64,000 nucleotides of DNA from Microbacterium arabinogalactanolyticum. GTDB taxonomy: Bacteria > Actinomycetota > Actinomycetes > Actinomycetales > Microbacteriaceae. Below, in pieces: positions 45,549 through 54,485 of this stretch (positions are counted from its first letter, which is position 1; every line of letters starts with the position of its first letter). The notes under the pieces are model-generated. The model had not been told where the DNA came from, made no database searches, and was given only the letters and a program-made list of their open reading frames with translations. The translations under genes were made by a program, and so were the position numbers. Location: contig NZ_BRZC01000007.1 of the NCBI RefSeq assembly GCF_030268005.1, positions 790,694 through 854,693 of the forward strand. Reading direction: 5' to 3'.

Positions 45549-46595
45549 ATGACGCCGCCGACTCCGCACCGCGCGACGATGAAGGATGTCGCCGCCCTCG
45601 CCGGGGTCTCGCCCAAGACGGTCTCGAACGTCGTCACGGGCGCGTTCACGGTCAGCGAGGAGAAGCGCGACAAGGTCGAGCGGGCGATGCGGCAGCTCGA
45701 CTTCGTACCGAACCTCAGCGCCCGGGGCATGCGCACCGGCCGGTCGGGCACGATCGCGGTCGCCCTTCCGGACCTGGCCACCGCGTACTCGGCCGAGCTG
45801 GTGCACAGCCTGGTCGCCGCGGCCCATCAGCGCGGGCTCGCCGTGCAGTTCGAGGAGACGGCGCTCTCCCCCGAGCGCGAGGGCGAGCTGCTCGCACGCG
45901 CACGCACGCGCCAGGTGGACGGCCTCATCCTCAACCCGGTGCGACTGGAGGACAGCGCGATCCCCCTGGCGGACGACCTCCCGCCGCTCGTGGTGATCGG
46001 CGAGGTGGAGCAGAGCCGGGCGGACCACGTCGGCATCGACAGCCGGCTGGCGGCGGCCGATGCGACCCGGCACGTGATCGCCCAGGGTGCGCGGCGGATC
46101 GCCGTGATCGGCGGGGCGACCGGCCAGAGCACCGCCACCGCCACCAGCCGCCTGCGTCTGCAGGGCGTGCACGATGCGCTGCAGGAGGCGGGGATCCCCC
46201 GCGATCCTGCGCTCGAGGCGGATCGGCTGCCGTGGTCGATGGTGAGCGGCGCCGACGCGATGCAGGAGCTGCTGGACAGGCGGGTCGTCTTCGACGCCGT
46301 GGTCGCCTTCACCGACTCGCTGGCGTTCGGCGCCCTCCACACGCTGGCTGCGCACGGCATCCGCGTTCCAGACGACGTGCTGCTGACCGGCTTCGACGAC
46401 GTGGAGCTCTCCGCGTTCACCACCCCGTCGCTCACCACGATCGCGTTCGATCGGGACGCGCTGGCGAGCGCAGCGCTCTCGCTGCTGACGGCGCGCATGG
46501 ACGATCGCACGATGCCTCCCCGGGCCGTGACGCTGCCGCACCGGCTGCACCCCCGGGGCAGCACCGCGGGCAGCCCCGGCGGATACCGTCCCTGA
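45549..46595 (+). CDS. LacI-family regulator of the arabino-oligosaccharide importer
   Basis: This is a 348-residue LacI protein with helix-turn-helix TMKDVAALAGVSPKTVSNVVTG (about 10-31), the hinge NLSARGMRTGRSGTIAV, and a sensor domain with VVAFTDSLAFGALHTL and TGFDDVELSAFTTPSLTTIA. The ATG at 45549 lies seven bases after TAGGCT with no Shine-Dalgarno, so it is probably leaderless. It is divergent from the other LacI gene and precedes the sugar importer by 82 bases, whose promoter carries a CG-centred palindrome. Confidence 0.88.
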   Translation: MTPPTPHRATMKDVAALAGVSPKTVSNVVTGAFTVSEEKRDKVERAMRQLDFVPNLSARGMRTGRSGTIAVALPDLATAYSAELVHSLVAAAHQRGLAVQFEETALSPEREGELLARARTRQVDGLILNPVRLEDSAIPLADDLPPLVVIGEVEQSRADHVGIDSRLAAADATRHVIAQGARRIAVIGGATGQSTATATSRLRLQGVHDALQEAGIPRDPALEADRLPWSMVSGADAMQELLDRRVVFDAVVAFTDSLAFGALHTLAAHGIRVPDDVLLTGFDDVELSAFTTPSLTTIAFDRDALASAALSLLTARMDDRTMPPRAVTLPHRLHPRGSTAGSPGGYRP

Positions 46596-46623
46596 CGCCT
46601 CCGAGAATCGCGCGCAGAGGCTC

Positions 46624-46651
46624 TTGCGCATTGATTACCACGATGTAATGA
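46624..46651 (+). promoter_or_regulatory. Promoter and operator of the arabino-oligosaccharide operon
   Basis: TTGCGC (46624-46629) and TAATGA (46646-46651) are 16 bases apart. Overlapping the -10 is ATTACCACGATGTAAT (46634-46649), with five-base perfect arms and a central CG, as expected for the LacI regulator encoded just upstream. Confidence 0.6.
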
Positions 46652-46677
46652 TGGTGCCGTTCACGAAGGAGTGATTC

Positions 46678-48012
46678 ATGACACCCCCGCTAGATCTCTC
46701 TCGAAGGCAGTTCCTCACCGCCGCCTCCCTCACCGCCGGCGCCGCCCTCCTGGCCGGCTGCGCGCCTGGCACGGCATCCGGCTCCACCACCCAGACGCTG
46801 CAGTTCTGGCATCTGCTCTCCGGCGGCGACGGGGTGACCATGTCCCAGCTGCTGGACGGCGTCAACAAGGCGCAGAGCGCCTATCGCATCCGCCCCACCG
46901 TGCTCGCCTGGGGCACCCCGTACTACACGAAGCTCGCCATGGCGGGCGCGGGCGGACGCGCCCCCGACGTCGCGATCATGCACGCCACGCGCGTGCCCGG
47001 CTGGGCGCCGGGCGGGCTGCTCGACGACTGGGATCTGGACCGCCTGGCCGAGCTCGGCGTGGACGAGTCCACCTTCCCCGAGCCGATCTGGAAGAAGGGC
47101 ATCGTCGGCGGCAAGCGGTTCAGCATCGCGCTGGACGCCCACCCCTTCGTGCTCATGTACAACACCGACATCTGCGACGCCGCAGGCGAGCTCGACTCCG
47201 ACGGGCAGCTGAAGAAGACCTCCTCCCCCGAGGAGTTCGTCGATCAGCTGCGCGCGGTCGGCGGTTCGGCGAAGGGTCACGCGCTCTCGTACGGCTACCT
47301 CGGCGACGGCGCCCAGATGTGGCGGCTGTTCTACGGGCTCTATGCCCAGCACGGGCTGGCGATCGAGCTGCCGACCGGCGGGCAGATGATCATCGACAAG
47401 GATGCCGCGGTCGAGACGCTCGCGTTCATGAGGACCCTGCTCGACGGCGAGATCGCCGCCGCGCAGAACGACTACGGCACCGCGGTCGCCGAGTTCGCGA
47501 CGGGCAGGAGCGGGATGCTGATGACCGGCGTCTGGGAGCTGCGCACCATGCAGAACGCGAAGCTCCCCTTCGACGCGACGATGATCCCCACCCTCTACGG
47601 GACTCCCGCCGCCTACGCGGACTCGCACTCCTTCGTGCTCCCCCATCAGGCGCACGCCGACGAGCACCGCCGCGACCTGACATACCGGTTCGTCTCCGAC
47701 ATGCTCAAGGGCTCGTTCGGCTGGGCCGAGGCGGGCCACATCCCGGCCTACCTGCCCGTCACGGAATCCCCCGACTACGCGAAACTGCTCCCCCAGGCGC
47801 ACTACGCCGACGCCGCGCAGCACGTGGTGTACGACCCCGAGGCCTGGTTCACCGGATCCGGATCGAACTTCCAGGGCGAGTTCGGGGCGGCCGTGCAGGG
47901 CGTGCTGCTCAGCGGCGACGACCCCGGCGCCGCGATCGACCGGTTCATCCGGCGCGTGAACACCCTGCTCGCCCAGCCGAATCCCGCCGACCCCGAAGGG
48001 AAGTGGAAGTGA
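46678..48012 (+). CDS. Sugar-binding lipoprotein of an ABC importer
   Basis: This is a 444-residue family 1 binding protein. The N-terminus has twin arginines (SRRQFLTAASL) and a lipobox LAGC (Cys28), the pattern of a Tat-exported lipoprotein. The fold begins TLQFWHLLSGGDG. AAGGAG lies before the ATG. It is followed by two permease genes and a GH51 arabinofuranosidase gene, so arabino-oligosaccharides are the likely cargo (AraN-like role). There is no ATPase gene in the operon, so a shared MsiK-type protein is expected. Confidence 0.92.
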   Translation: MTPPLDLSRRQFLTAASLTAGAALLAGCAPGTASGSTTQTLQFWHLLSGGDGVTMSQLLDGVNKAQSAYRIRPTVLAWGTPYYTKLAMAGAGGRAPDVAIMHATRVPGWAPGGLLDDWDLDRLAELGVDESTFPEPIWKKGIVGGKRFSIALDAHPFVLMYNTDICDAAGELDSDGQLKKTSSPEEFVDQLRAVGGSAKGHALSYGYLGDGAQMWRLFYGLYAQHGLAIELPTGGQMIIDKDAAVETLAFMRTLLDGEIAAAQNDYGTAVAEFATGRSGMLMTGVWELRTMQNAKLPFDATMIPTLYGTPAAYADSHSFVLPHQAHADEHRRDLTYRFVSDMLKGSFGWAEAGHIPAYLPVTESPDYAKLLPQAHYADAAQHVVYDPEAWFTGSGSNFQGEFGAAVQGVLLSGDDPGAAIDRFIRRVNTLLAQPNPADPEGKWK

Positions 48013-48953
48013 TGACCACCACAGCCAGCACCCGCGCGGTCGTCACCGGCCGCAGGAGCTCCGACCCGTTCCGTCCGGCGGGTCCGCGGCGGCGCGAGCA
48101 GCTCGTCAGCTGGGCGTTCCTCGCCCCGTTCCTCATCGCGTTCGCACTCTTCCTGGTCTGGCCGATCCTGCACGGCATCTACCTGAGCTTCACCGACCAG
48201 TCGCTCACCGGCGCCGGCGGAGACCTGGTGGGCTTCGCCAACTACGCCGAGGCGCTGGGCGACCCGGTCATGTGGCAGTCGCTGTGGAACACCGTGTGGT
48301 TCACGCTGCTCTCGACCGTGCCGCTCGTGGCGCTCTCGCTGATCATGGCGGCGCTCGTCGACCGCGGCCTGCCGGGCCAGTGGCTGTGGCGGCTGTCGTT
48401 CTTCATGCCGTACCTGCTGGCCTCCACGGTCATCTCGCAGATCTGGGTGTGGATCTTCAACCCGCAGATCGGCGCCGCCAACAACATCCTCAAGGCCCTC
48501 GGCCTGCAGCCGCTCGCCTGGCTGCAGAACCCCGACACCAACATGCTCTCGATCGTGATCGCCACGGTCTGGTGGACCGTCGGCTTCAACTTCCTGCTGT
48601 ACCTGGCCGCGATGCAGAACATCCCGCCGCAGCAGTACGAGGCGGCGTCGCTGGACGGCGCGGGAGCCTGGCGCCAGTTCTGGTCGATCACGCTGCCGCA
48701 GCTGGGCCCGGCCACCGTGCTGATCCTGATCCTGCAGATCCTGGCATCCCTGAAGCTGTTCGACCAGGCGTACCAGATGCTCGGCGGCGTCGCGAGCGAC
48801 ACCACCCGCTCGATCGTGCAGTACATCTTCGAGTCCGGTTTCGTGAACTACCGGTTCGGCTACTCGGCCGCCATCTCCTATGTGTTCTTCGCTCTGATCA
48901 TCATCATCGGCGTCGCCCAGGCCCTCGTGACCCGCCGCAGGAAGGTGCAGTGA
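48012..48953 (+). CDS. Carbohydrate ABC transporter permease (MalF/AraP type)
   Basis: This is a 313-residue membrane protein with six helices (the first is WAFLAPFLIAFALFLVWPI) and the EAA loop QQYEAASLDGAGAWRQFWSITLPQLGP. Its ATG shares one base with the stop codon of the binding-protein gene (TGATG), and its own stop likewise touches the next gene. It is part of the arabino-oligosaccharide importer by context. Confidence 0.93.
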   Translation: MTTTASTRAVVTGRRSSDPFRPAGPRRREQLVSWAFLAPFLIAFALFLVWPILHGIYLSFTDQSLTGAGGDLVGFANYAEALGDPVMWQSLWNTVWFTLLSTVPLVALSLIMAALVDRGLPGQWLWRLSFFMPYLLASTVISQIWVWIFNPQIGAANNILKALGLQPLAWLQNPDTNMLSIVIATVWWTVGFNFLLYLAAMQNIPPQQYEAASLDGAGAWRQFWSITLPQLGPATVLILILQILASLKLFDQAYQMLGGVASDTTRSIVQYIFESGFVNYRFGYSAAISYVFFALIIIIGVAQALVTRRRKVQ

Positions 48954-49870
48954 TGTCCACCGCAACGCTCTCCCCGACCGAGGCCGTCGTCGTCCCGTCG
49001 GGACGCTCCGCACGCTCCCGCCGTCCGCGCCTGCCCGGCCAGAAGCCGTTCGCGCCGTTGCGGGTGGTGGCCTTCGTCATCCTCGCGCTGCTCGCGATCG
49101 GCTGGCTGCTGCCGTTCCTGTGGGCGGTGGCGACCGGATTCAAGACCGAGACGGATGCCGCCTCCGGCGACCCGTCCTGGATCGGCGCGTCCGGCCCCAC
49201 CCTCGACGCGTTCGGCGCGATCCTGTCGCAGGGGAACGTGTACCTGTGGGCGTGGAACAGCCTGCTCACCTCGGTGACCATCACCGTGATCACGGTCGCG
49301 ATCTCGGCACTGGCGGCCTACGCCTTCTCGCGGCTCGACTTCCGCGGCCGGAAGTGGCTGTTCGCCGCCATCATCGCCGCGATCGTCGTGCCGCCGCAGG
49401 TGCTGATCATCCCGCTGTTCTACGAGATGCTCGCGTTCAACCTGGTCGACACCTACTGGGGGCTGATCCTGCCGCAGGTGGTCGCGCCGGCGATGGTGTT
49501 CATCCTGAAGAAGTTCTTCGACGCCGTGCCGATCGAGCTCGAGGACGCCGCCCGCGTGGACGGTGCGAGCCGGCTGCGCGTGTTCTGGTCGATCATCCTG
49601 CCGCTGTCGCGGCCGATCCTGGCATCCGTCGCGATCTTCGTCTTCATCGGCGCGTGGAACAACTTCCTCTGGCCGTTCCTGGTCATCAACGACACCACGC
49701 TGATGACCCTTCCGGTCGGGCTTCAGACCGTGATCAGCGCGTACGGCGTGCAGTACGCGCAGGTCATGGCGCAGGCCGTGCTGGCCGCCCTGCCGCTGAT
49801 CGTCGTCTTCCTCGTCTTCCAGAAGCAGATCGTCAAGGGAGTCGCGACCAGCGGCTTCGGCGGTCAGTAG
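48953..49870 (+). CDS. Carbohydrate ABC transporter permease (MalG/AraQ type)
   Basis: This is a 305-residue membrane protein with a basic N-terminus, six membrane helices and the EAA loop IELEDAARVDGASRLRVFWSIILPLSRP. Its ATG overlaps the previous stop by one base. A GH51 arabinofuranosidase gene follows 28 bases later. Confidence 0.93.
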   Translation: MSTATLSPTEAVVVPSGRSARSRRPRLPGQKPFAPLRVVAFVILALLAIGWLLPFLWAVATGFKTETDAASGDPSWIGASGPTLDAFGAILSQGNVYLWAWNSLLTSVTITVITVAISALAAYAFSRLDFRGRKWLFAAIIAAIVVPPQVLIIPLFYEMLAFNLVDTYWGLILPQVVAPAMVFILKKFFDAVPIELEDAARVDGASRLRVFWSIILPLSRPILASVAIFVFIGAWNNFLWPFLVINDTTLMTLPVGLQTVISAYGVQYAQVMAQAVLAALPLIVVFLVFQKQIVKGVATSGFGGQ

Positions 49871-49898
49871 CATCCACCCACCCCTCACAAGGAGAGCA

Positions 49899-51419
49899 AT
49901 GTCTTCGTCCCGCATCACCATCGACCGCGAGTTCACGATCGCCGACGTCCCGCGACGCCTGTTCGGGTCGTTCGTCGAGCACATGGGGCGCTGCGTCTAC
50001 ACGGGCATCTTCGAGCCGGGGCATCCGCAGGCCGACGAACGCGGCTTCCGCCGTGACGTGCTCGAGCTGGTGCGCGAGATGGGACCGACGGTGGTGCGCT
50101 ACCCCGGCGGCAACTTCGTCTCGGGCTACCGCTGGGAGGACGGAGTCGGACCGGTCGCCGACCGTCCGGTGCGCATCGACGGCGCGTGGCACACGATCGA
50201 GACGAACGCCTTCGGCCTGCACGAGTTCGTCGACTGGGCCCGGGACGCGGATGTCGAGGTGATGGAGGCCATCAACCTCGGCACGCGCGGGGTGGAGGAG
50301 GCCCGAGCGCTGGTGGAGTACGCCAACCACCCCGGCGGCACGTACTGGTCGGACCTGCGGCGCGCGAACGGCGCCGCCGACCCCTTCGACATCAAGCTGT
50401 GGTGCCTGGGCAACGAGCTGGACGGCCCGTGGCAGATCGGCCACAAGACCGCGCACGAGTACGGCCGGCTCGCGCAGGAGACCGCGAAGGCGATGAAGCT
50501 CGTCGACGACTCGATCGAGCTCGTCGCCGTGGGCTCGTCGAGCCGCGGGATGCCCACGTTCGGCACCTGGGAGCACACCGTGCTGACGCACGCCTACGAC
50601 GAGGTGGACTACATCTCGATGCACGCCTACTACCAGGAGCACGACGGCGACGCGGAGTCGTTCCTGGCCGAGGCGGTGGAGATGGATGCCTTCATCGACG
50701 GCGTCGTGTCGACGATCGACGCGGTGAAGGCCGCGGGCAAGCACACCAAGCAGGTGGACATCTCGTTCGACGAATGGAACGTCTGGTACCAGTCGGGGCT
50801 CGACACCGAGGATCAGCCGCATCAGGTGTCGAAGACGTGGCGCGAGCACCCCCGCCTGATCGAGGACACATACTCCGTGACGGATGCCGTGGTCGTCGGC
50901 ACCTTCCTGAACAGCCTGCTGCGGCACGGCGACCGCGTGCGGATCGCCAACCAGGCGCAGCTGGTGAACGTGATCGCTCCGATCCGCTCCGAGGAGGGCG
51001 GCGCCGCGTGGCGGCAGACCAGCTTCTGGCCGTTCGAGCGCATGGCCCGGCTCGCCCGCGGCCGCATCCTGCGCCTCGCGGTGTCGGCGTCGCAGATCGC
51101 GACCAGGCGCTACGGCGATGTCGACTCGGTCGACGCGGCGGCGACCTGGGACGAGGAGTCCGGCCGCGTCGTGGTGTTCGTCGCGAACCGTTCGCTCAGG
51201 GACGCGAACGACCTGACCGTGGACCTGCGCGGCTTCGGGGACCTGCGGGTGCTGAAGGCCGAGACGCTCACGATCCCCGACGGCGGTGATCGGCATACGG
51301 CGAACCTGGAGGCGACTCCGGATGCCGTGCACATGGTGCCGCTGCAGGCCGATGTCGTCGACGGCGCGGTGCGCGCGGCGCTGCCGGCGCTGTCGTGGTC
51401 GGTGATCGAGCTGGGCTGA
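49899..51419 (+). CDS. abfA: Alpha-L-arabinofuranosidase (GH51), intracellular
   Basis: This is a 506-residue GH51 enzyme with no signal peptide. The acid/base is Glu173 in LGNELDG and the nucleophile Glu292 in FDEWNVWY, close to the positions in Geobacillus AbfA (175 and 294). It releases L-arabinose from alpha-linked arabino-oligosaccharides or arabinoxylo-oligosaccharides delivered by the importer encoded just upstream. AAGGAG is a few bases before the ATG. It is the last gene of the operon; a strong hairpin follows. Confidence 0.96.
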   Translation: MSSSRITIDREFTIADVPRRLFGSFVEHMGRCVYTGIFEPGHPQADERGFRRDVLELVREMGPTVVRYPGGNFVSGYRWEDGVGPVADRPVRIDGAWHTIETNAFGLHEFVDWARDADVEVMEAINLGTRGVEEARALVEYANHPGGTYWSDLRRANGAADPFDIKLWCLGNELDGPWQIGHKTAHEYGRLAQETAKAMKLVDDSIELVAVGSSSRGMPTFGTWEHTVLTHAYDEVDYISMHAYYQEHDGDAESFLAEAVEMDAFIDGVVSTIDAVKAAGKHTKQVDISFDEWNVWYQSGLDTEDQPHQVSKTWREHPRLIEDTYSVTDAVVVGTFLNSLLRHGDRVRIANQAQLVNVIAPIRSEEGGAAWRQTSFWPFERMARLARGRILRLAVSASQIATRRYGDVDSVDAAATWDEESGRVVVFVANRSLRDANDLTVDLRGFGDLRVLKAETLTIPDGGDRHTANLEATPDAVHMVPLQADVVDGAVRAALPALSWSVIELG

Positions 51420-51441
51420 TCCCGCTCGAGTCTTCGAGCAC

Positions 51442-51477
51442 AGAAGCGGGGAGATGCTTGCGCAACTCCCCGCTTCT
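51442..51477 (+). terminator. Terminator after abfA
   Basis: A perfect 11-bp stem (AGAAGCGGGGA with TCCCCGCTTCT) and a 14-base loop start 23 bases after the abfA stop codon. Confidence 0.8.
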
Positions 51478-51481
51478 CTGA

Positions 51482-51521
51482 TTGCATGGTTTTTAACGTC
51501 ACAATGTTTACGTGAACATTG
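51482..51521 (+). promoter_or_regulatory. Promoter and operator of the secreted GH43 gene
   Basis: TTGCAT (51482-51487) and TGTTTA (51505-51510) are 17 bases apart. The -10 lies inside a CG-centred palindrome at 51502-51521 (arms CAATGTT and AACATTG, nine of ten pairs symmetric), the second-best operator in the window after the araD one. It shares TGTT/AACA arms with the operator at 44349-44362. Confidence 0.75.
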
Positions 51522-51554
51522 CAGGCGAAGGCCATGAGTCACGAAGGAGTGCAC

Positions 51555-54383
51555 ATGAACAGAACCAAGGGCATCGCCGCGGCGCTGTGCGCCGCCACCG
51601 CATTGACCCTCTCCCCCGCCGGCCCCGCCCACGCCGACGTGCCGGTCGGAGACCCGGTCGCGTACACGGCGTATCAGCCGATCCACGACCCCGGCGCGAA
51701 CGCGCCAGACTACTTCCAGCCTTCCTGGTTCGACGACAACGGCAGGCACATCCAGGCGCACGGCGGCGCGGTCGTCTCGGCGCAGGAGCTGGGCGTCGAG
51801 GGCGGCGACGTGGTCGCGGGCTCTGAGCAGGGCCGCACGGTGTACTACTGGTACGGCGAGGACCGCAGCAGCGGCTATTACGGGAGCCCCGGCGTGCACG
51901 CCTACAAGTCGTACGACACCCTCAACTGGACCGACGAGGGCATCGTGCTGCGCTCCGTCTCCAGCGCCGCGGAGCTGGAGGACGACTACTTCGACGCCCT
52001 GTACGACACCGTCGACGAGTCCGGTCAGCCCCGCACCGACCGCATCGCCGAGCTGAACTACCACCTGAACACGGCGGACGCCGCCGACTACACCACCATC
52101 TTCGAGCGGCCCAAGGTGCTCCACAACGAGAGCACCGGCAAGTGGGTGCTCTGGTGGCACTCCGACGGGCAGACCTCGCCCGGCGGCAGCATGTACGCCC
52201 GCTCGATGGCGGGTGTCGCCGTGTCGGACAGCCCCACCGGCCCGTTCCGGATGACCGGCGTCTACCGGCTGCCGAACCGCACGGACTACAAGGCCTGCAT
52301 CTCGGCCGCCGTGCCCGGCCAGGCCCGCGACATGACGCTCTTCCAGGACGCCGACGGCACCGCGTACATCGTCTACTCGTCCGAGGAGAACCGCTCGCTG
52401 TACATCGCGCGGCTCGACGCCTCGTACACGAACGTCACTCACACGACCGGCACCGACATGGTGAACGCCCACCAGTACTCGGAGGACGGCCGGTACCCGT
52501 ATCTGTTCGCCGACGGCACGGCGGATGCGCCGGTGCGCGGCGAGGACTTCCAGATCGTGAAGGAGTGCGGGATGCTCGAGGCGCCCGCACTGTTCACCCA
52601 CGGCGGCCGCTACTACGCGGTCGCCTCCGGTGCGACCGGCTGGGCGCCGAACCCGCAGACCTACCACACCGCCGACAGCATCCTGGGCACGTGGATCCGC
52701 GGCGTCGAGGCCGACGACCCGTTCGAGAACGTGTCCTACAGCTCGGTCCCGGAGGGCGGCGACGGCCTGCTCTCGGTCGGCGACACCCGTCGCTCGACCT
52801 TCGGCTCCCAGTCGACGAACGTGCTCGATCTGGGCGGCGGGCGCTTCGTGTACATGGGCGACCGCTGGAACTCCGGCGCGGCGAACTCCACCTACGTGTG
52901 GCTGCCGATCACGATCGGCGAGAACGGTCGCGCCGAGATGCGCAACCCGGCCATCGAGGACCCGGCGCGCTGGGGCGGCGGATGGGACGCCTCGTACTTC
53001 GACGCGCACGGCCGCGGCACCGAGATCTGGAGCGTGGTCGACGACGGGCTGCCCGAGACCGTGGAGCCCGGCGAGGACTTCTCGGATGCCCTGCCCGCCA
53101 CCGTCCCCGTGAAGGTCGGAGGCGCGACGGTGGACACCGCCGTGACCTGGAGCGCGACCTCGTTCGCCGAGCGCGGGACGCAGCGGATCGTCGGCACGCT
53201 CGCCGCCGACGCGCAGTTCACCGCCGGACGCACGTTCACCCGGACCATCGAGGTGGCCACTCCCGGGATCGTCGACCTCGCCCTCGAGTCGGCCGTGTCA
53301 GCATCCAGCCGTCAGAGCCTCGCGGCGACGGTCGCCGACGGCGACGTGAAGGGCAAGGGCTGGGATGACTGGGTGGGCGGGGGCGTGTACCCCAAGTCCA
53401 GCTGGCTGTCGTTCACCTGGCCGCTCACCCAGAAGGTCGACGAGGTCGTCGTGCACATGTACAAGGACGGGAACGGAGCGACCTGGCCGTCGAGGATCGT
53501 CGCCGAGTACCTGGACGCCTCGGGCGACTGGGTGCCCACCGGCGCCGGTGTCGACGTCGCACAGGATCCGTCCGCATCGGCTCCGGTGGCCGCACTCGAT
53601 GTGTCCGGCATCCCGCAGACGAGCGGCATCCGGCTGCAGCTGACGACGGCGACGAACACCTGGCAGTCGATCTCGGAGGTGCAGATCTGGGGCGCCGACG
53701 GCGTGGAGGACGTCTGCTTCGCCGAGGGGACGACGATCTCCGCCAGCTTCCACCAGACGGAGTGGGAGACGATGCCGCCGCAGAACGCCTGCGACGGCAG
53801 GGCGTCGACCTCCTGGTCGACGTGGACCGGCGGGACGCCGAAGGACTCGGCGACGTTCACCGTGCAGCCGAAGACCGCGACCGTGGTCGACCGGGTCGGG
53901 TTCACGAACATCGAGGGCACGATCCGCGACGTGAGCGTCGAGTACCGGGACGCGCAGGGCACCTGGCATCCGACCTCGGCGCAGCACGTGGCCCCGAGCG
54001 GGAACGGGCGCCCCACGCAGCTCGCCTTCGACCCCGTGCTGGCCTCGGCCGTGCGGCTCGTGTTCAGCACGCCGGGTTCGTATCTGAAGATCCCGACGCT
54101 CGCCGTCGGCGCGCGCGACGCCGGGTTCCTGCCCGCGGTGGCGACGCGCTGCGTGGCCGGTGACGTGCAGCTGGTCCTGATGGTGCGCAACGACCGGGAT
54201 GCCGCGGCGGATGCCACCGTGCGCACGCCGTTCGGCCGGCGCGTGATCGAGGCGGTGGCGCCGGGCGCCACGGGCCAGGCCGTCGTCGCGCTGCATCAGC
54301 GCTCCGTGGCAGCAGGCGAGGTCGTCGCGTCATCGGGCGGGGAGTCGGTCACGACCGGCCACCCCGCCGCCAGCTGCGGCTGA
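51555..54383 (+). CDS. Secreted GH43 enzyme, exo-beta-1,3-galactanase-like, with carbohydrate-binding modules
   Basis: This is a 942-residue secreted protein with a signal peptide (about 1-28, cut after AHA). A five-bladed GH43 domain (about 30-480) contains FERPKVLHN, ARDMTLFQDADGTAYIVYSS and ECGMLEAPALF. These blocks resemble the GH43_24 exo-beta-1,3-galactanase group, which trims the backbone of plant arabinogalactan proteins. A short Ig-like (Big) domain (about 500-560) and two F5/8 type C (CBM32-like) domains (about 570-720 and 725-870) follow. No cell-wall anchor is seen. AAGGAG precedes the ATG at 51555; a CG-centred operator overlaps the promoter. The family is sure, the subfamily less so. 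Confidence 0.85.
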   Translation: MNRTKGIAAALCAATALTLSPAGPAHADVPVGDPVAYTAYQPIHDPGANAPDYFQPSWFDDNGRHIQAHGGAVVSAQELGVEGGDVVAGSEQGRTVYYWYGEDRSSGYYGSPGVHAYKSYDTLNWTDEGIVLRSVSSAAELEDDYFDALYDTVDESGQPRTDRIAELNYHLNTADAADYTTIFERPKVLHNESTGKWVLWWHSDGQTSPGGSMYARSMAGVAVSDSPTGPFRMTGVYRLPNRTDYKACISAAVPGQARDMTLFQDADGTAYIVYSSEENRSLYIARLDASYTNVTHTTGTDMVNAHQYSEDGRYPYLFADGTADAPVRGEDFQIVKECGMLEAPALFTHGGRYYAVASGATGWAPNPQTYHTADSILGTWIRGVEADDPFENVSYSSVPEGGDGLLSVGDTRRSTFGSQSTNVLDLGGGRFVYMGDRWNSGAANSTYVWLPITIGENGRAEMRNPAIEDPARWGGGWDASYFDAHGRGTEIWSVVDDGLPETVEPGEDFSDALPATVPVKVGGATVDTAVTWSATSFAERGTQRIVGTLAADAQFTAGRTFTRTIEVATPGIVDLALESAVSASSRQSLAATVADGDVKGKGWDDWVGGGVYPKSSWLSFTWPLTQKVDEVVVHMYKDGNGATWPSRIVAEYLDASGDWVPTGAGVDVAQDPSASAPVAALDVSGIPQTSGIRLQLTTATNTWQSISEVQIWGADGVEDVCFAEGTTISASFHQTEWETMPPQNACDGRASTSWSTWTGGTPKDSATFTVQPKTATVVDRVGFTNIEGTIRDVSVEYRDAQGTWHPTSAQHVAPSGNGRPTQLAFDPVLASAVRLVFSTPGSYLKIPTLAVGARDAGFLPAVATRCVAGDVQLVLMVRNDRDAAADATVRTPFGRRVIEAVAPGATGQAVVALHQRSVAAGEVVASSGGESVTTGHPAASCG

Positions 54384-54392
54384 GCGAGCCCC

Positions 54393-54432
54393 GTCGATGC
54401 CCGCCCGGGTCAGCACCCGGGCGGGCATCGAC
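54393..54432. terminator. Bidirectional terminator with an 18-bp stem
   Basis: A perfect 18-bp stem (GTCGATGCCCGCCCGGGT) around the four-base loop CAGC lies between the convergent GH43 and GH27 genes. It is the strongest hairpin in the window. Confidence 0.88.
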
Positions 54433-54485
54433 GCATCCGCGCCGTCCGGGTCAGCGTGCGCTCGTGCCGCCGGCGTCGCGGGCGC

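Noticed and set aside
46671-48953. Binding protein and permease read as one 760-residue protein
   Set aside because: The first two thirds are out of frame with the true binding-protein gene; the permease starts at 48012 in a TGATG junction.
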